A stretch of DNA of 25,918 nt, taken from the NCBI GenBank assembly GCA_943704425.1, contig CALSCP010001961.1:1-25918 (forward strand). The letters are read 5' to 3'. The stretch's first letter is position 1. Every line of letters starts with the position of its first letter. The DNA comes from Ministeria vibrans ATCC 50519 (Eukaryota > Opisthokonta > Filasterea). Under the pieces are notes generated by a model that saw nothing but the letters and a program-made list of their open reading frames with translations, searched no databases and was not told where the DNA came from. Of the stretch, positions 1 through 15,352 are shown piece by piece. A program made the translations under genes and the position numbers.

Positions 1-83
<83 letters not shown>

Positions 84-129
84 TCTCTCTCCCTCTCTCT
101 CTCTCTCCCTCTCTCTTTCCCTCTCTCTC
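1..129. repeat. (CT)n microsatellite
   Basis: The window opens inside an almost pure CT dinucleotide tract with a few CC and TT interruptions toward its right end. Its left boundary lies outside the window. It ends near a pyrimidine-rich stretch and a TTTTAG at 171-175 that would make a good splice acceptor, so it may be the polypyrimidine part of an intron. No open frame clearly continues from that AG. Confidence 0.95.
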
Positions 130-236
130 ACACATACTTTGTTCTTTCTTCCTCATCTATTCGTTTCTCTTTTAGATTGTCTTGTTGACTGTCGCTCTCG
201 TGTGTGTCTTCGTCCTTCGACACCACTAAGCATTAA

Positions 237-578
237 TCGTTGCTTTCGCGCCTATTGTTGCTGCTCAACAATGCCCTTGATGACGGTCGTTTGGTCAAGC
301 CCCTTTATCCGGGAGCCAACCGATTTGATGAGGACATTGGCAGTGTAGCGGTTCTGAAGCGGATCAATTTTGTTGACAACATTTTGCAAATGTGCGAATG
401 TGGGGAACGATGCGCCTTTGCGACAAGCGCATTAGTGCAAGCGGTTGAGATGGCTGATATGTTCTTATATGTGCTGCGCGGCAGTTGCGGGCCTCAGGGA
501 TTAATATTTCCGTACAATAGTGTAAAAATATATAAAATAAGCGAGATGTTTTACAATTCGCCCAGATTGTCTCCCTAG
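237..578 (+). other. unassigned open frame, possible gene fragment
   Basis: A frame is open from 237 to a TAG at 576-578, following a TAA at 234-236. It has no convincing ATG near its left end. The reading (for example VKPLYPGANRFDEDIG and then VQAVEMADMFLYVL) looks more protein-like than random DNA: it is not low complexity, and it has hydrophobic and charged residues in alternation. I do not recognise a family. It could be a decayed copy or terminal exon of a gene left of the window, or chance. The rest of 579-1025 holds no gene I can support; it is AT-rich spacer leading to the next gene. Confidence 0.15.
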
Positions 579-1025
579 TCCCCGCTTTTCTTCTCCCTCA
601 TTGTATGATAGTATTCAACTATGCAGCATCGCATAAATGCTTCTGGGACGAAGTAAGGCGATGACTTCCTTTTATTTATTAGCACTGAAAACATGAAGAA
701 ATTTACACACCAATGGCTTTATAGACGAGCTTGAGAGTGGATACGGTTATACGGATCACCAGGTAGAACAAGCACACAGTACATACTCGTTAGTCGTTAC
801 CTCGTTGCCCGTTGGGGGTGGAATGAAGCATCTCCTTAATTTTTTTTAAAAATACGTCCTCGTCTAAAGGCATAAATAACAAGTTTGATCACTTTTTTTT
901 GTACGTTTAGCTTTACGCGACTCACGTCTCGCTCTAGGCCGTGATCTATTACCGATAATATTATTCAAGGGCTGTGTGTATTGCGTGTGTAAATCGCCAC
1001 CACATCGCAACCCCCTGAAATCGCA

Positions 1026-4000
1026 ATGTCTACCAATCCCCATCTGAATAAAGACGTGCCCACGGCGAGCGATATCATTGCTAGCCATAGCGGCGAGATC
1101 GACCCGCTCGGGAACGACCAAGGGGACAATGACGAGCACGACTGGCGTTCTCCCTCTCCACTCCCGTTTACGAGCTGGGCCAATTCTGTGCTGCTCAGCG
1201 ATGTGCATCCCTTTCTATCACGTTCTTCGTCTCCGATCCCTTCGGTACGGTCGTGAGGCTGATGTGATTTTTGGGTGTGCTCTGTTCTTTTTTGTTTTGC
1301 ATTCTCCCTTTGACTGACCTGTGCGTCGAAAAAATCAGAATTGGCAGAAGAAATAACCGATTTTGTTTTCTCTCGTTTTCTCGCTCTCTCTTTATCCCTC
1401 TCCTTTTTGCCATTGTGCAGCCCGCCCATTGCTCGTTATCTCCAATATTTGCTCGTGCTCCTTCTCCTTTCCGTTTCTTGCGTCCTTGTCAAATTTCTAC
1501 CCGTCTTAATAATATTTTCGACAACGATATCTTATTTTGCTGACGAAATATATCAACTTGACCATCGGCGTGCCTACCTCTAGATTCAAGACAGTCTCGC
1601 TGAGGCAACCATTGCACAACATAAGCGTGTGCTCAATGTTCACGGACATTATTTCTTGGCACTACCGTTCGAGCTGCTTTCGATTATTGTGGCCTACCTC
1701 ACCATAGCCGACGTGGTTCAGCTCGTACAGGTCCATCCCGTGTTTGCATCGCTCCGTGGCCACCTGTACCTGACGTCTATTCGCGCCACCATTGCCGCAC
1801 AATACCCTGTCGACTGTGACACCTGGACGCAACGGATGAAGCCTGTCACTGTCTTTGTCAACAACGGACGCCTCTTTCGCATCTTTTCCGACGCCGTCAT
1901 GCCCCTGTTGCGATCTAAACAACAGAAGATGAGTGCAACACAGAGAAGACAGCTGCTCTTGTGGGTCTTGTCAAACGACTATCCCAACGACGCGGAAATG
2001 GTTTACGAACTGGTAAAGCACCTTTTGGCGGGCTACGTCCTCGACCCACATGTCGACTCTACTACCGCCCTCGACGCCATCTGTGCCGAAGTGATTAACA
2101 AACCGCGGCGGCGTAGCCACGACGCTACCACGAGCCAGACGGGTGTGTTTAGTGCCATTGGTCCCTTTCAGAGTCCCACCTGGCTGGATGGTCATCCCGC
2201 CACCACCTCCATCTTTGCTGTGCTCAAACGCGCTCTTCGCTCGGTCGCCTCCACCGACAACGTGCGTCTCATTGTGTCCTTGGTTTCCTGGCTTCGCGAT
2301 CACGCTCCCAATCACGACGGCGTGAATGCGTCGGTTCTCTCCGACGTGGTGCTGCGCGGCTATCACCACGTCTTTGTTGCGCTGTTGCAAGAGCCCACAT
2401 TACAGTGGTCGGCGATGGCGGTAAGTGAGGCAATGCGCAGCACCGCTTCAACCGACCGACGTGACTTTGCTGAGACCCTCTTTGAGTTGGTTCCCGTGCT
2501 GGTGGATCTCACCGACATTGAGGTGATGCAGCGCGCCGCACGCGCGGGTCACTTGGCGTTTGCTCGTTTCGCGGTCGACAAGGGATTCACTCCTGGTGAC
2601 TGCACCGCTGGAAGTCCCCTCATTATTGCTTGCCGCTCCAACTCGGTTGACCTGGTCCACTTGCTCGTCGAGGTGGGCGGCGTCAACCCAAGCGGTGACA
2701 ACAATCTCGCCCTCCTGAATGCCTGTCGCTTAAATTGTACCGAGATGGTCGAGTACCTCTTGCGTTGCGACGCAGTTGATGCAGGCGCCCGTCAGAATCT
2801 CGCATTGCGCTACGCCGTCAAGACCAACGCTGTGCCTATTGTGAAGATGCTTGTGGCGCGCAGCGATGTCGACGGGGCCGTCAGTGAGTTTGTGTGTCTT
2901 CGAATGGCCGCCGCGCACGACAGCTCCGACGTCTTCCTCCTGCTCTTTCGCGCCATTAACACGGCCTACACGCGCGCGTTGAAAAAAGCACGGCTGACCC
3001 ACGCACCGCGGCCTCCTTCTCCCTTTGACAACATGACGGCGGAGCTTGCGTCCGAACTGATTATGACGCGTCTCCAGTCGGACGGTCTCGCCTACGAGTG
3101 TGTACGCCTTCTTGCCAATGCGTGTCCCGATCAAGTGACAGAGGCACTCTCTCTCAGGCACTTTGCCGCGCTCGTCGTGCGTGCGCCCGAAGAGCTTGCC
3201 CTCATGCGTCTCTTTGATGCCCTCTTGCAGCGCAAGTCGAGTGAGCAGCTGGCGGTAAAAGCAGCCTCGGAGAGCACCCTTTCCGAAAAGATGACTGTCA
3301 TCGAGGCGCTCTGGCGTGTCACTCAGTGGCACGGGGTGCTTGACAGGCTGCTCAAGGTGTGTTGGTTGCCTCCGTTGAAGGATATGGCTCGTGTTGTCAT
3401 CGTGGAAAATTGGGATCCGCGCAACGCAGCCTTTTGCTTGTGGGTGCACTACAGCATGCTGCAGGTGGCGGAGGAGGCGAAGCGAAAGAAGCGTTTGAAT
3501 GTGTTTGATCGGTTGGAAAAGTTTGATTTTGATCAGTTGGCTGTCGACGACGAAGGTATGGTGCTTGGAGAGAATGTTGTTGACAAGGAAGGCACAGAAA
3601 AGGAAGCGACGGTGGAGCATGTGAACAAGCGAGCTCGACTCGAGCTGAGCGTTCTTCAAGACATTACGGATAGCCGTGAGGCAACGACGTTTACCGACAT
3701 GATTTCTGACTTTGACTGTTGGGATGCGTCCAGTAGCGCAGTGCCCATGGAAGGAGTGGGGGAGGAGGAGGATATGGTGGAACTGTTTGAAGACGAGGGC
3801 GAAGATGGTCTTCACAGCGACATTCGCGAACAACCTATTAAAGCTGTGTGTCCGTGGTATTGGGGCCGTGATATTCCTACGTCGGTGGCCATTCTTTTTT
3901 CTCTAGCGCTGAGATACAAGTTGCTTGGCATTGCCACGGTGGTGGTACAGTTTCATTCGGATCTTCTCTGGCGTGGTTTTGTGAAGCACACACCGGAGAA

Positions 4001-4211
4001 ATATCTGAACGACATTGTCGCCTACGCCTGGTCTGTATTGTGTCGATTGCCAGGCACGCCGGAGGCTTTTAGCCTTCGCAATGCCTTTGCATTGCAACAA
4101 TACCCTTTCGAGCGGTTTCGATCCACCTTTATTCCGTTGCAGACACACGTAGCAATCATGCCTCAGGCACCCCTGACACATGGTATGAGCACAAACAAAC
4201 AGGCGCCATGA
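1026..4211 (+). CDS. F-box protein with ankyrin-like repeats
   Basis: Two exons, 1026-1244 and 1584-4211, joined in phase 0 across a 339-nt pyrimidine-rich intron (GTACGG donor, CTCTAG acceptor); 948 residues. The stronger-looking GTGAGG donor at 1253 would run into a stop at 1581-1583, so it was not used. The large exon has no ATG near its 5' end, which is why an upstream exon is needed. An F-box-like segment begins at about residue 100 (LPFELLSIIVAYLTI and following). Residues about 395-530 form ankyrin-type helix pairs (for example SPLIIACRSNSVDLVHLLVE and LALLNACRLNCTEMVEYLLR). An acidic stretch lies near residues 797-815. F-box proteins usually recruit substrates to SCF ubiquitin ligases, here probably through the repeats. 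The substrate is unknown. The exact 5' exon is the least certain part. Confidence 0.72.
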
Positions 4212-4312
4212 GTGCTTCTCCCAATGACCAAACCAAAAGCATCTGTACCAACCTGTCTCCTCGAGATCAACTATTCTTCACTTTTTTGGAATGTGCCACC
4301 TACCTGTTCATA

Positions 4313-4395
4313 CAAGTGTAAATCAGCTATTTTCAACTTGACGGGTAACTTTAAAATGCCTCAGCTGCAAGTGTAAATCAGCTATTTTTAACTTG
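4313..4395. repeat. 28-nt direct repeat pair
   Basis: Copies at 4313-4340 and 4368-4395 share the sequence that begins CAAGTGTAAATCAGC and ends AACTTG. They differ at one position only (C versus T) and are offset by 55 nt. Each copy begins CAAGT and ends ACTTG, so each also has short inverted ends. Confidence 0.9.
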
Positions 4396-4704
4396 GCGCG
4401 AATTCGGATTTGCGTTTAAAATCCGTTCAATTGTGTCGTAAAGCTGCCTCTGTATAATATAAAATACAGATATTAACATTATTGTATCAATAAGAAAGAC
4501 GTAATAATTTAATGTCATTAGTATTGCGATGTATCCAACACCAAAGAACAACACTAATAATACTAACAATGTGATTTGATTACAAAACACGAGAACCTGT
4601 CTATGAGTGACTAAAGTCACTAAACTAAGTGCGGAGTACTCCGTACTCCGTACGGAGTAGTCAATAGTGGGTGCTACTAGCATGTAGAAAGTAAAGTTAT
4701 TCAT
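4378..4704 (-). CDS. possible small membrane protein (weak)
   Basis: An ATG at 4704-4702 opens a 108-codon minus-strand frame ending in a TGA at 4380-4378, inside the second direct repeat. The reading has about two strongly hydrophobic segments (around LVLFFGVGYIAILM and LIDTIMLISVFYII) and then a polar tail (RQLYDTIERILNANPNSR), which looks like a real membrane-protein end. Against it: composition is AT-rich, unlike all other genes here, and the palindrome at 4632-4659 falls inside it. It may be a remnant of foreign or mobile DNA, or chance. I do not recognise a family. Confidence 0.2.
   Translation of the reverse strand: MNNFTFYMLVAPTIDYSVRSTEYSALSLVTLVTHRQVLVFCNQITLLVLLVLFFGVGYIAILMTLNYYVFLIDTIMLISVFYIIQRQLYDTIERILNANPNSRQVKNS
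4632..4659. repeat. abutting palindromes
   Basis: CGGAGTACTCCG (4632-4643) is a perfect 12-bp palindrome. It is followed directly by TACTCCGTACGGAGTA (4644-4659), a perfect 16-bp palindrome. They share the CGGAGTA/TACTCCG half-site, so three or four copies of one half-site lie side by side, as in a binding site for a dimeric protein or a fold-back structure. Confidence 0.85.
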
Positions 4705-4732
4705 TATAAGCAACTGCGAGTGAAAGGCTTTG

Positions 4733-4871
4733 AAGTGAATAAAGTAAAGACGACATATTTCAACTAACTTAAGACTGAGTCAAGAGTGTGACGAGATATC
4801 TGCTATGGCAGATATCTCATATTAGTCATCAGACCTATTATCACTTTAATAATTAATGACTTTATTCACTT
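4733..4871. repeat. 13-bp inverted repeat enclosing a hairpin
   Basis: AAGTGAATAAAGT at 4733-4745 and ACTTTATTCACTT at 4859-4871 are perfect inverted copies bounding 139 nt. Inside, GAGATATCTGC (4793-4803) and GCAGATATCTC (4808-4818) form a perfect 11-bp stem with a TATG loop. Inverted ends around an AT-rich core resemble a small MITE-like element. A structured RNA or regulatory cruciform is the alternative. Confidence 0.8.
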
Positions 4872-5008
4872 ATCAGTTGACAGTTACGGTGGCAGAAAAG
4901 AAGTAGAGAATTCCACGAGAAATTATAAGATTAAATTAAATTTAAATTATTATTATTTAATCTTTTATCGTCATACTCACCGCACCCTAGCGTTACCACC
5001 AAACCAAC

Positions 5009-5927
5009 ATGTCAGCCGGAGCGACAGCCTCCTCGAATTTGGGCCCTTCATTTGAGGGGACGCGTACGTCAGCGTTTCCATCACAAAGCACCGCCACCAC
5101 CACCAGGCATGTGCAGGTCGCCACGGGTAATGGTGGTGGCAGTCTTTCATGTATGATATTGTCTCGACCTCCTCTTTCTTGCCTACTGCAAGTGTGTAAA
5201 GTTGGTTGCCATGGCAAAAAAAAAAAAAAGTCAAGGGAATGCTCCACTACATTCACTCGAGTGAATTATCACGCACATACACACACATACGCCCACACAC
5301 GCACACACACACACATACACACACACACACACACGATGTTTCTTCCGTCTTATATTGAAACGCTCTTTCTTTTAGCGTCTGGACACAAGTCGTTTGGCGT
5401 TGGCACGGGCAACGCGTCACGACGCACTGAGTGGTGGAATACAAATTACTCAACACATCGTCCGCTTGAAGACGATGTCACTGGAGAACGACGTGACTAT
5501 GCTGCAGTGCGACAGGTACTAAACTTATACAAATAATGACAATGCAATTCATCAAAAATGATACCATAATATTAATTAATTTATCTTTACAGGTGATGGA
5601 AGGTGTGCCGCGGGGTGAACGTTTGGACTTTAGCAAGGCGCGATTGGTCACAGGTGAACTGGATGACTGCTACTGTGTTCCACGAGTGGCCACAGCGGGT
5701 TATGTGGGCCGTTGGGATCCGGACGCGAACACCGACTACCGTCGTGAGTACGTCGAGCATGGTCATCACAAACGCGACGCAAAGCGTCCCGCCCACTGGC
5801 GTCCCGAGCACGAGCCTTTTGATGGCAAAACAACTCATCGCACCGACTTTCGTGGCCTTTCAACTGAGCCTACCGCTCCCTGTCGACCCAAAGAGACAGT
5901 ACGAACAAACAGAGAAGAAAAGCAATC

Positions 5928-5988
<61 letters not shown>

Positions 5989-6805
5989 TTTGTTTTTTTT
6001 TTTGTGCGTCTACGTGTGCGTATAGCGCCACGAAACGGTAGATATGCCCATGACATCAACCTACGATGAATATGGTCGACTGCCAGGAGCACCGCGTGCC
6101 GATGCGCTTATTCCCGAGGACCATCTGCACACCGCGGGACCTGCCACCAACCGCACCGAAGTTCGAGACAACTACACACCACACGACGCGCGATACGAGC
6201 CACCACGCAGGGCACCCCAGTCGCGCAACGAGCCCGAGGGACACTTTGAAGGGGCAACCACCTACAACAAGGCCTATGTTGAGAAGGAGGTGCCGCGTGC
6301 ACCCCCGCGCACCTTTGGTGACGGCGTCTACCGCCCGGGGCCCATGCTTCTCGACACTGAGTACAACGAGCAGTACAAGGAGAAGGACATTTGTCGCTGC
6401 GGTCAAGGCGAAGTCCGTATTCTCTTCCATGAAATGGGCACAGGTACATTATATATTTTATATATGTGCACGTGTGGGTGTACTGTATCGCGTGTGTTTT
6501 TTGTCTCCGTTTTTTATACAAAAATTGTCATACATTGACACGCGCTCATGAATATAGGTCCTTCGACGGATTGGGAGCGAGTGCCTGAGAAAATGCGAGG
6601 AGTGGGCGGCGGACACATTCGCGTTGGAGACACAGAAGTGCACGCACAGAAGACGGTGTATGCACGTGACGGGCAGTCACTTGTGCAGGGTCGTGACTTT
6701 AAGTTTCTTACATCGCGCGAAAAGGTACAAAATAAGAATAATAATAATAATAATAATTAGAAGAAGAATACAACCCATTTATTAATTATAATAATAACAA
6801 TAATA

Positions 6806-6840
<35 letters not shown>

Positions 6841-6846
6841 TATGTT

Positions 6847-6916
<70 letters not shown>

Positions 6917-6921
6917 TAATA

Positions 6922-6961
<40 letters not shown>

Positions 6962-7899
6962 TAATAAGTTTTCTTTGTGTTTTCCTTGCTTTCATTGACC
7001 ACGGGGCCTTATGTGTATGTATGTAGGAACTTGAAAGGCAACGACGCAATCGTGGAACAATGATGGGCAATGCGTCAGGTGCGAACACAAGGACGACGAC
7101 CACGTCATCAGTGGGGCGCACGCCCTCGCTGGGATCCTCCGCTCTACTGTCGACAGCCACGGCAGTACGCTCGATGTCGTCGGCACAACGCCCCGTTGAT
7201 GGCCCTAGCTATAGGCCTGCCACTCATGATCATGGCCCTCTCCACGAGGGCTCCATGTATCGCTCTGAAGGACTGCGTCGGTCGTACTCGTCTCAGCAGG
7301 GGTATAAAAGCTCAACGGGCACTTCTCATGCCGGTGCGCCCTCGCCCTCCCCCACTCGCGGAATGAGTAACACCTTTCATTACGGTTCGACGAGCAGTGT
7401 TGCCTCTCAGGCATACCCTCCCTCGGGCTATGCCACTGCCCCTTACATCCATCCTCCGGAGCCCGAAAAAGCGGCCACAGCGACCTCCAAGGGGGGAAAG
7501 AGCAAGTCCAATCCGGGTCAGATCACTACGCGACGCTCCTCCATGAAGCATAAGTCCTCAACCCCCGACACCACAACCACCACCACCACTGTCAGTACAG
7601 GCCCAAATTCGACTGCGCGCCGACAAAAATCTCTCTTGCGCTCCGTCTCCTTTGAAGCTCCCTGTGTCCATCCGGCGCCTTCCAAGTCTGGTGGCGGTGC
7701 AAGCGCGGGCGTCTCCGGCTCGGCGTGGCGTCCGGCTGCTCGCCACGACGCAAGCGCCGGCGGGAGCAAGCGAGTGCGTGCCTCGCGACGCGCCGACCTT
7801 GGACGCAAGACATTTGACTCGATGGACGAAGGGCACAAGGAAATGGTAGGTCAATTCTTTACATATGTAGTCTTTGTTCTGAGACAAAATGACTCATTA

Positions 7900-7930
<31 letters not shown>

Positions 7931-8592
7931 TTTATTATTGTTCCTAATCTTATTATTCTTATTATTCTTATTATGATTAGTACCGCTATCAAACGACCAA
8001 GCAACAAATGAATGGAGTGCTGCGCGACTCAAGTCCTCAGCGTGTCCCGTCCGTGCCACAGGGCGCGTCAGCACTGAGCACGTCTCTGGGACACTCCAAC
8101 GTGTACTCGTCTCGTGTGCCCACACACGCGAGCTCTGCGGGGCTAGCCAATGGTACAGCAGCTGGCGCGGGCACACGTGGCCACAACTCAAGTGCGACAA
8201 TGAGTCACAGTGGTAGCAGCGCTCGTCGTGGCGATGATGGTGTGGGTGGCACTGCTTCTAGTACAGCGGTCGGTCGCAGCATGTCGTCGACTTTTGTCAC
8301 GCACGCAGGCTCACGCTCACAGGTTGGCGATGGTCATTTGGAGTCATACAAGTCGTTGGGTCGACACCACTCCAACGGCGGTAGTAATGGCGGTGGCACG
8401 ACCACGACAACAACTCGCCTAGTGCATGGCACAGGGTCAGGCACGGACGGTGGCACCTTCAACCGCAGCTCCACGTCATCGCGTGCGGGCTCGACTGTCT
8501 CCTTTCACGCCACTGACCCCTCTACTTCCGTTTCCCAGCCAGCTACCACCCGCACTGTCACAACGCGAAAGTTTTCTTACAGCAAGCAATGA
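5009..8592 (+). CDS. SAXO-like axonemal microtubule-associated protein
   Basis: Seven exons keep phase throughout: 5009-5126, 5376-5515, 5593-5898, 6026-6443, 6558-6724, 7027-7845 and 7981-8592, giving 859 residues. The N-terminal half repeats short motifs of the type T-T/S-x-Y/F-x-x-x-Y/F, often next to Pro-rich or charged segments: TTHRTDFRG (about 5830), TSTYDEYG (about 6053), EVRDNYTPH (about 6160), ATTYNKAYVEKE (about 6255) and DTEYNEQYKEKD (about 6355). These resemble the Mn modules of SAXO/FAM154 proteins, which line axonemal microtubules. The C-terminal half (7027 onward) is low-complexity Ser/Thr/Gly/Arg sequence, probably disordered. The assignment implies cilia or flagella. Family membership rests on motif style, so a different axonemal inner protein is possible. 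The introns are full of microsatellites. Confidence 0.68.
5269..5334. repeat. (CA)n microsatellite in an intron
   Basis: Interrupted CA tract in the first intron of the SAXO-like gene (intron 5127-5375). It ends 41 nt before the TTTTAG acceptor. Confidence 0.9.
5928..5987. repeat. (TAA)n microsatellite in an intron
   Basis: About 20 uninterrupted TAA units in intron 3 of the SAXO-like gene (5899-6025). Read through, it would give poly-Asn, but phase-0 splicing of GTACGA to TATAG removes it. Confidence 0.95.
6738..6967. repeat. (AAT)n microsatellite in an intron
   Basis: A long AAT tract with scattered substitutions fills most of the 302-nt intron 6725-7026 of the SAXO-like gene, the longest intron in that gene. 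Confidence 0.95.
7901..7975. repeat. (ATT)n microsatellite in an intron
   Basis: ATT tract grading into ATTCTT units, occupying most of intron 7846-7980. Its T-rich strand probably also acts as the polypyrimidine tract for the ATTAG acceptor at 7976-7980. Confidence 0.9.
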
Positions 8593-9419
8593 AATTCATC
8601 AAAAACAATTTTTATGCAAGCTTTTTTGCAGCCTGTAGGGAGAGCTTCCGAAGACTTCACTTAGACTTGGGGTTCGCCAAGAATCGAGAAGGTGCTGACA
8701 TTTTCCTCGCCGAGGGTTGACCAAGGGGAGGACGGACTTCGGACGGACATTTTGAAACGGTTTCTCGGATGTACCTTCGATGTACCTCCTCGGATGCACA
8801 TCCACGAACCGCATCGTACCTTCTAATAAATAGACCCCTCAGTGGCATGCTCAAGATTGCGCTGACATCCAAAGGCAACTCATTTTCACTGTTCCGCTGG
8901 ATTGTTAAGGACGAATAATTGGAAGAAGAAGAAATTTCGAAGACATTTACAAATTATAATACAAAACAAAATAATATTATTATAAAAATCAAATTAATTA
9001 TTAAAAGTCACACTATTATTGTTTTACTATAGAAGAGAGTCCCATTCGTTGAGTGCTTCCACAATCATCACAAATCGGAACGGAGTTGGGGACGATACTG
9101 CTGGTAGACAGCAGCAATGGGCACATTGGAGCAGTCGGGAACCTCAGAAATGCACTCGAGCGACTGACAGTGTACCAAACCAAAGGCAATCATACACTAC
9201 ATAAAAAAATGAATATAATAATAATTATTATTATAATTATAATTATTATTATTAATGCCAATATTGTAAACAGTTTCTGCGTGTGTTGTTACCTTGTCAA
9301 CCAGCTCTACTTGGTGCACCTTGGCCCACAGCTGCATTTGCAGGATGCTACACTGCCCTGAACAGACTCTGTGCAACAGAAAGTAAGTCAAACAAGGACA
9401 TAATAAAAAGCGTCATTGA
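8593..9419. other. convergent intergenic region
   Basis: This 827-nt region lies between the stop codons of two converging genes, so it should hold both 3' UTRs. A GC-moderate part (8640-8900) is followed by an AT-rich part with a TAA/TTA tract at about 9212-9257. An AATAAA-like site occurs near 8823-8828. Short open frames on both strands lack conserved-looking sequence and I call none of them genes. Confidence 0.6.
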
Positions 9420-13689
<4,270 letters not shown>

Positions 13690-13957
13690 ACTGAAATCAA
13701 GAAACAATGAAAAATTGAAAATTTACAGATTTGAATCGAGTCATTCGAGTGCGAGACTACTGAAGAGCCATATCAAAATAAAAAAGGAAGACAATGTAGA
13801 CTAACCCCGAAAAAGGTAAAGCGCCCCTAGGCCCACGAGGGCCAAGAGCCAAGGGTCAAGGCGGGCTAGAATACGCTCTCATAGCAAGCGAGCGTACGAA
13901 GAATTCGAGGATATTTACAGTAATTTGTTCAGTTGTACAAAAGGTATTACTCCGGTA
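13690..13957. other. intergenic spacer with GC-rich repeat core
   Basis: 268 nt between the oxygenase stop and the JmjC start. It contains GCGCCCCTAGGCCCAC at 13821-13836, which matches 14 of 16 positions with 15637-15652. Otherwise it is AT-rich, as expected for 3' UTR plus promoter. No other signal is supported. Confidence 0.4.
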
Positions 13958-15352
13958 TTACAGCTCTTCATTGCTCTTGCTTTTGCGGCGCTCCTTGATA
14001 TCGGTGTTTTTCGTCGACTGGGTGGGCTGCACTGCCATACGAACTTCGAGGGAAAGTCGTGTTCCAGTAAAATTGATGATAGGTGCTCGGTGGGACAAGG
14101 CGGTGTGTCCTGGGACAACAAGCAGACGCCCTGCAAACGGTTTGATCAGCGAAAGGGCATCTGGATCCCACTCTGTCCCGGTGAAAGTGTCCTCCGCACT
14201 CCCGTACACCGCTGTTTCACCACAATCTTGAGTCGCGCACCCCTGCGTGACAAACGCAACAAGTGCAAACCTCTCATCGTCTCCGCCCTGTTCGTCGGCC
14301 TCGCCAGCACTGCGAATGCGCGGCTCATCTGAGTGAGCACCTAGCTGTAGTGTGATGGACGTGACACGAACGTCGGAGATTCGGGTGCCCGTGAGCGTCT
14401 CAACGGCGGTCAGGACACCTCTCTGGAGAACCTCACGCCACAAAGGCATGGTAACAAAATTTTCGGGTGCGATGGTGCCTTCAAACAGTCGGGTCTTCAA
14501 CGCAAAAGCTTTGCTCGAGGCGTCGCGATCCGCTGTGTTCACTTGTGCACGAGACGAAGTCCACAGTGCAGCCGACATGAGCTGGTGGGCCAGCGCAGCA
14601 TCCTCGCCAAAGACCCCGTCCACGACCGCCATTCGAGCCAAGTGTGGAGCCTGTTGAATCACACGAAGCGTATCAAGGGCCAACGGCTGAAAGGTTGACG
14701 GTACATCGACGGAGGTGACAAGCGGCGTCAGCGCGTACGGTTGTGGATGTGCCAGCATGAGCACCTGCAAGCGACGCACAGCGTACGACGGTGGACGCAC
14801 AAAAAAACGAACGCGATCGTCGAGACGCATCAGACGACCGTGTACGTGATGAACGGAGGCGACCACAGTGTAATTGTCGACGTCGTCCAGTGCGACAAGT
14901 TCACCATAATCATTTCGATTCCAAATTTCGCCCAGAAAGCCCACTATCAAATCTTGCCCTGTACCCTCCGTGTCATGTACAATCTGTGTCTCGTCGCCTC
15001 GTGCAACCGCTACACATCTGACGTGCGCATCGTCAAGCGACAGCGTCGGCGCGTGCCGCAACAGCGCTGCAAACTCGTCGCGCGTCGAATCGTCGCACTG
15101 CGCAGACCACTCAAAGGCACATGCGGTCACGTCACCCCCCACACACGTGCGTCTGTTTTGCCATCGACACCGGTGCAGACAGGCATCGAGAGCCTTGCGA
15201 GCGGCCCCTTCCTCGCGCTCCTTCACCGTCAACAGTTGGATTCCATGTCCCAGCGACGTTTGCCATTTTCGAGGGAGCGCCGCCGTAAAGGGCCCCATTG
15301 CGGCAAGAACAAGTAGAAGACCCACTAAGCGGGTATGGATCGGGGCGTTCAT
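13958..15352 (-). CDS. secretory prolyl-4-hydroxylase-like 2OG-Fe(II) oxygenase
   Basis: A single uninterrupted frame of 464 codons. The ATG at 15352-15350 is chosen because it is followed at once by a signal-peptide-like leader (THTRL-type charge start, then LVGLLLVLAAMGPFTAALP). The C-terminal third carries the double-stranded beta-helix signature: HSD (H340, D342), then H421 in ALSHRAP, then R432 in TRLSLEV. The last gives the R-x-S arrangement that usually holds the 2-oxoglutarate carboxylate. This ordering and the RLLVVPGH segment resemble prolyl 4-hydroxylases. The N-terminal part has a cysteine-rich stretch (CLHRCRWQNRRTC) that I do not recognise. It lies 268 nt upstream of, and in the same direction as, the JmjC gene. 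It is intronless beside a 13-exon neighbour. Confidence 0.75.
   Translation of the reverse strand: MNAPIHTRLVGLLLVLAAMGPFTAALPRKWQTSLGHGIQLLTVKEREEGAARKALDACLHRCRWQNRRTCVGGDVTACAFEWSAQCDDSTRDEFAALLRHAPTLSLDDAHVRCVAVARGDETQIVHDTEGTGQDLIVGFLGEIWNRNDYGELVALDDVDNYTVVASVHHVHGRLMRLDDRVRFFVRPPSYAVRRLQVLMLAHPQPYALTPLVTSVDVPSTFQPLALDTLRVIQQAPHLARMAVVDGVFGEDAALAHQLMSAALWTSSRAQVNTADRDASSKAFALKTRLFEGTIAPENFVTMPLWREVLQRGVLTAVETLTGTRISDVRVTSITLQLGAHSDEPRIRSAGEADEQGGDDERFALVAFVTQGCATQDCGETAVYGSAEDTFTGTEWDPDALSLIKPFAGRLLVVPGHTALSHRAPIINFTGTRLSLEVRMAVQPTQSTKNTDIKERRKSKSNEEL

Larger units (their letters stand above)
4212..5008. other. AT-rich spacer with repeats and palindromes
   Basis: This 797-nt spacer separates two co-directional genes and is far richer in A and T than the flanking exons. 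It carries a pair of 28-nt direct repeats, a double palindrome, a strong hairpin and a 13-bp inverted repeat (listed separately), plus one weak minus-strand frame. It could be a decayed non-autonomous mobile element plus the promoter of the downstream gene. No target-site duplication was identified by eye. Confidence 0.5.

Noticed and set aside
1253-1583. Stronger-looking GTGAGG donor at 1253 for the first intron of the F-box gene
   Set aside because: Its phase forces the frame through the TAG at 1581-1583. GTACGG at 1245 with the acceptor at 1582-1583 keeps phase 0 and joins the open frame.
2730-3833. 367-codon open frame on the minus strand
   Set aside because: It lies antisense to the F-box/ankyrin exon, is rich in His, Arg and Gln as expected of a GC-rich antisense shadow, and shows no domain.
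6757-7160. Poly-Tyr and poly-Ile frames, and similar poly-Asn, poly-Val-Cys and Ser-Leu frames elsewhere
   Set aside because: They are translations of microsatellites that lie inside introns whose flanking exons splice in phase.
7299-7308. TATA-box-like GTATAAAAG
   Set aside because: It lies within a coding exon of the SAXO-like gene, and no gene starts just downstream.
8640-8900. Possible structured RNA or tRNA in the GC-moderate part of the convergent spacer
   Set aside because: I found no A-box/B-box pair or cloverleaf, and only short imperfect repeats (TCGGATGTAC-like).
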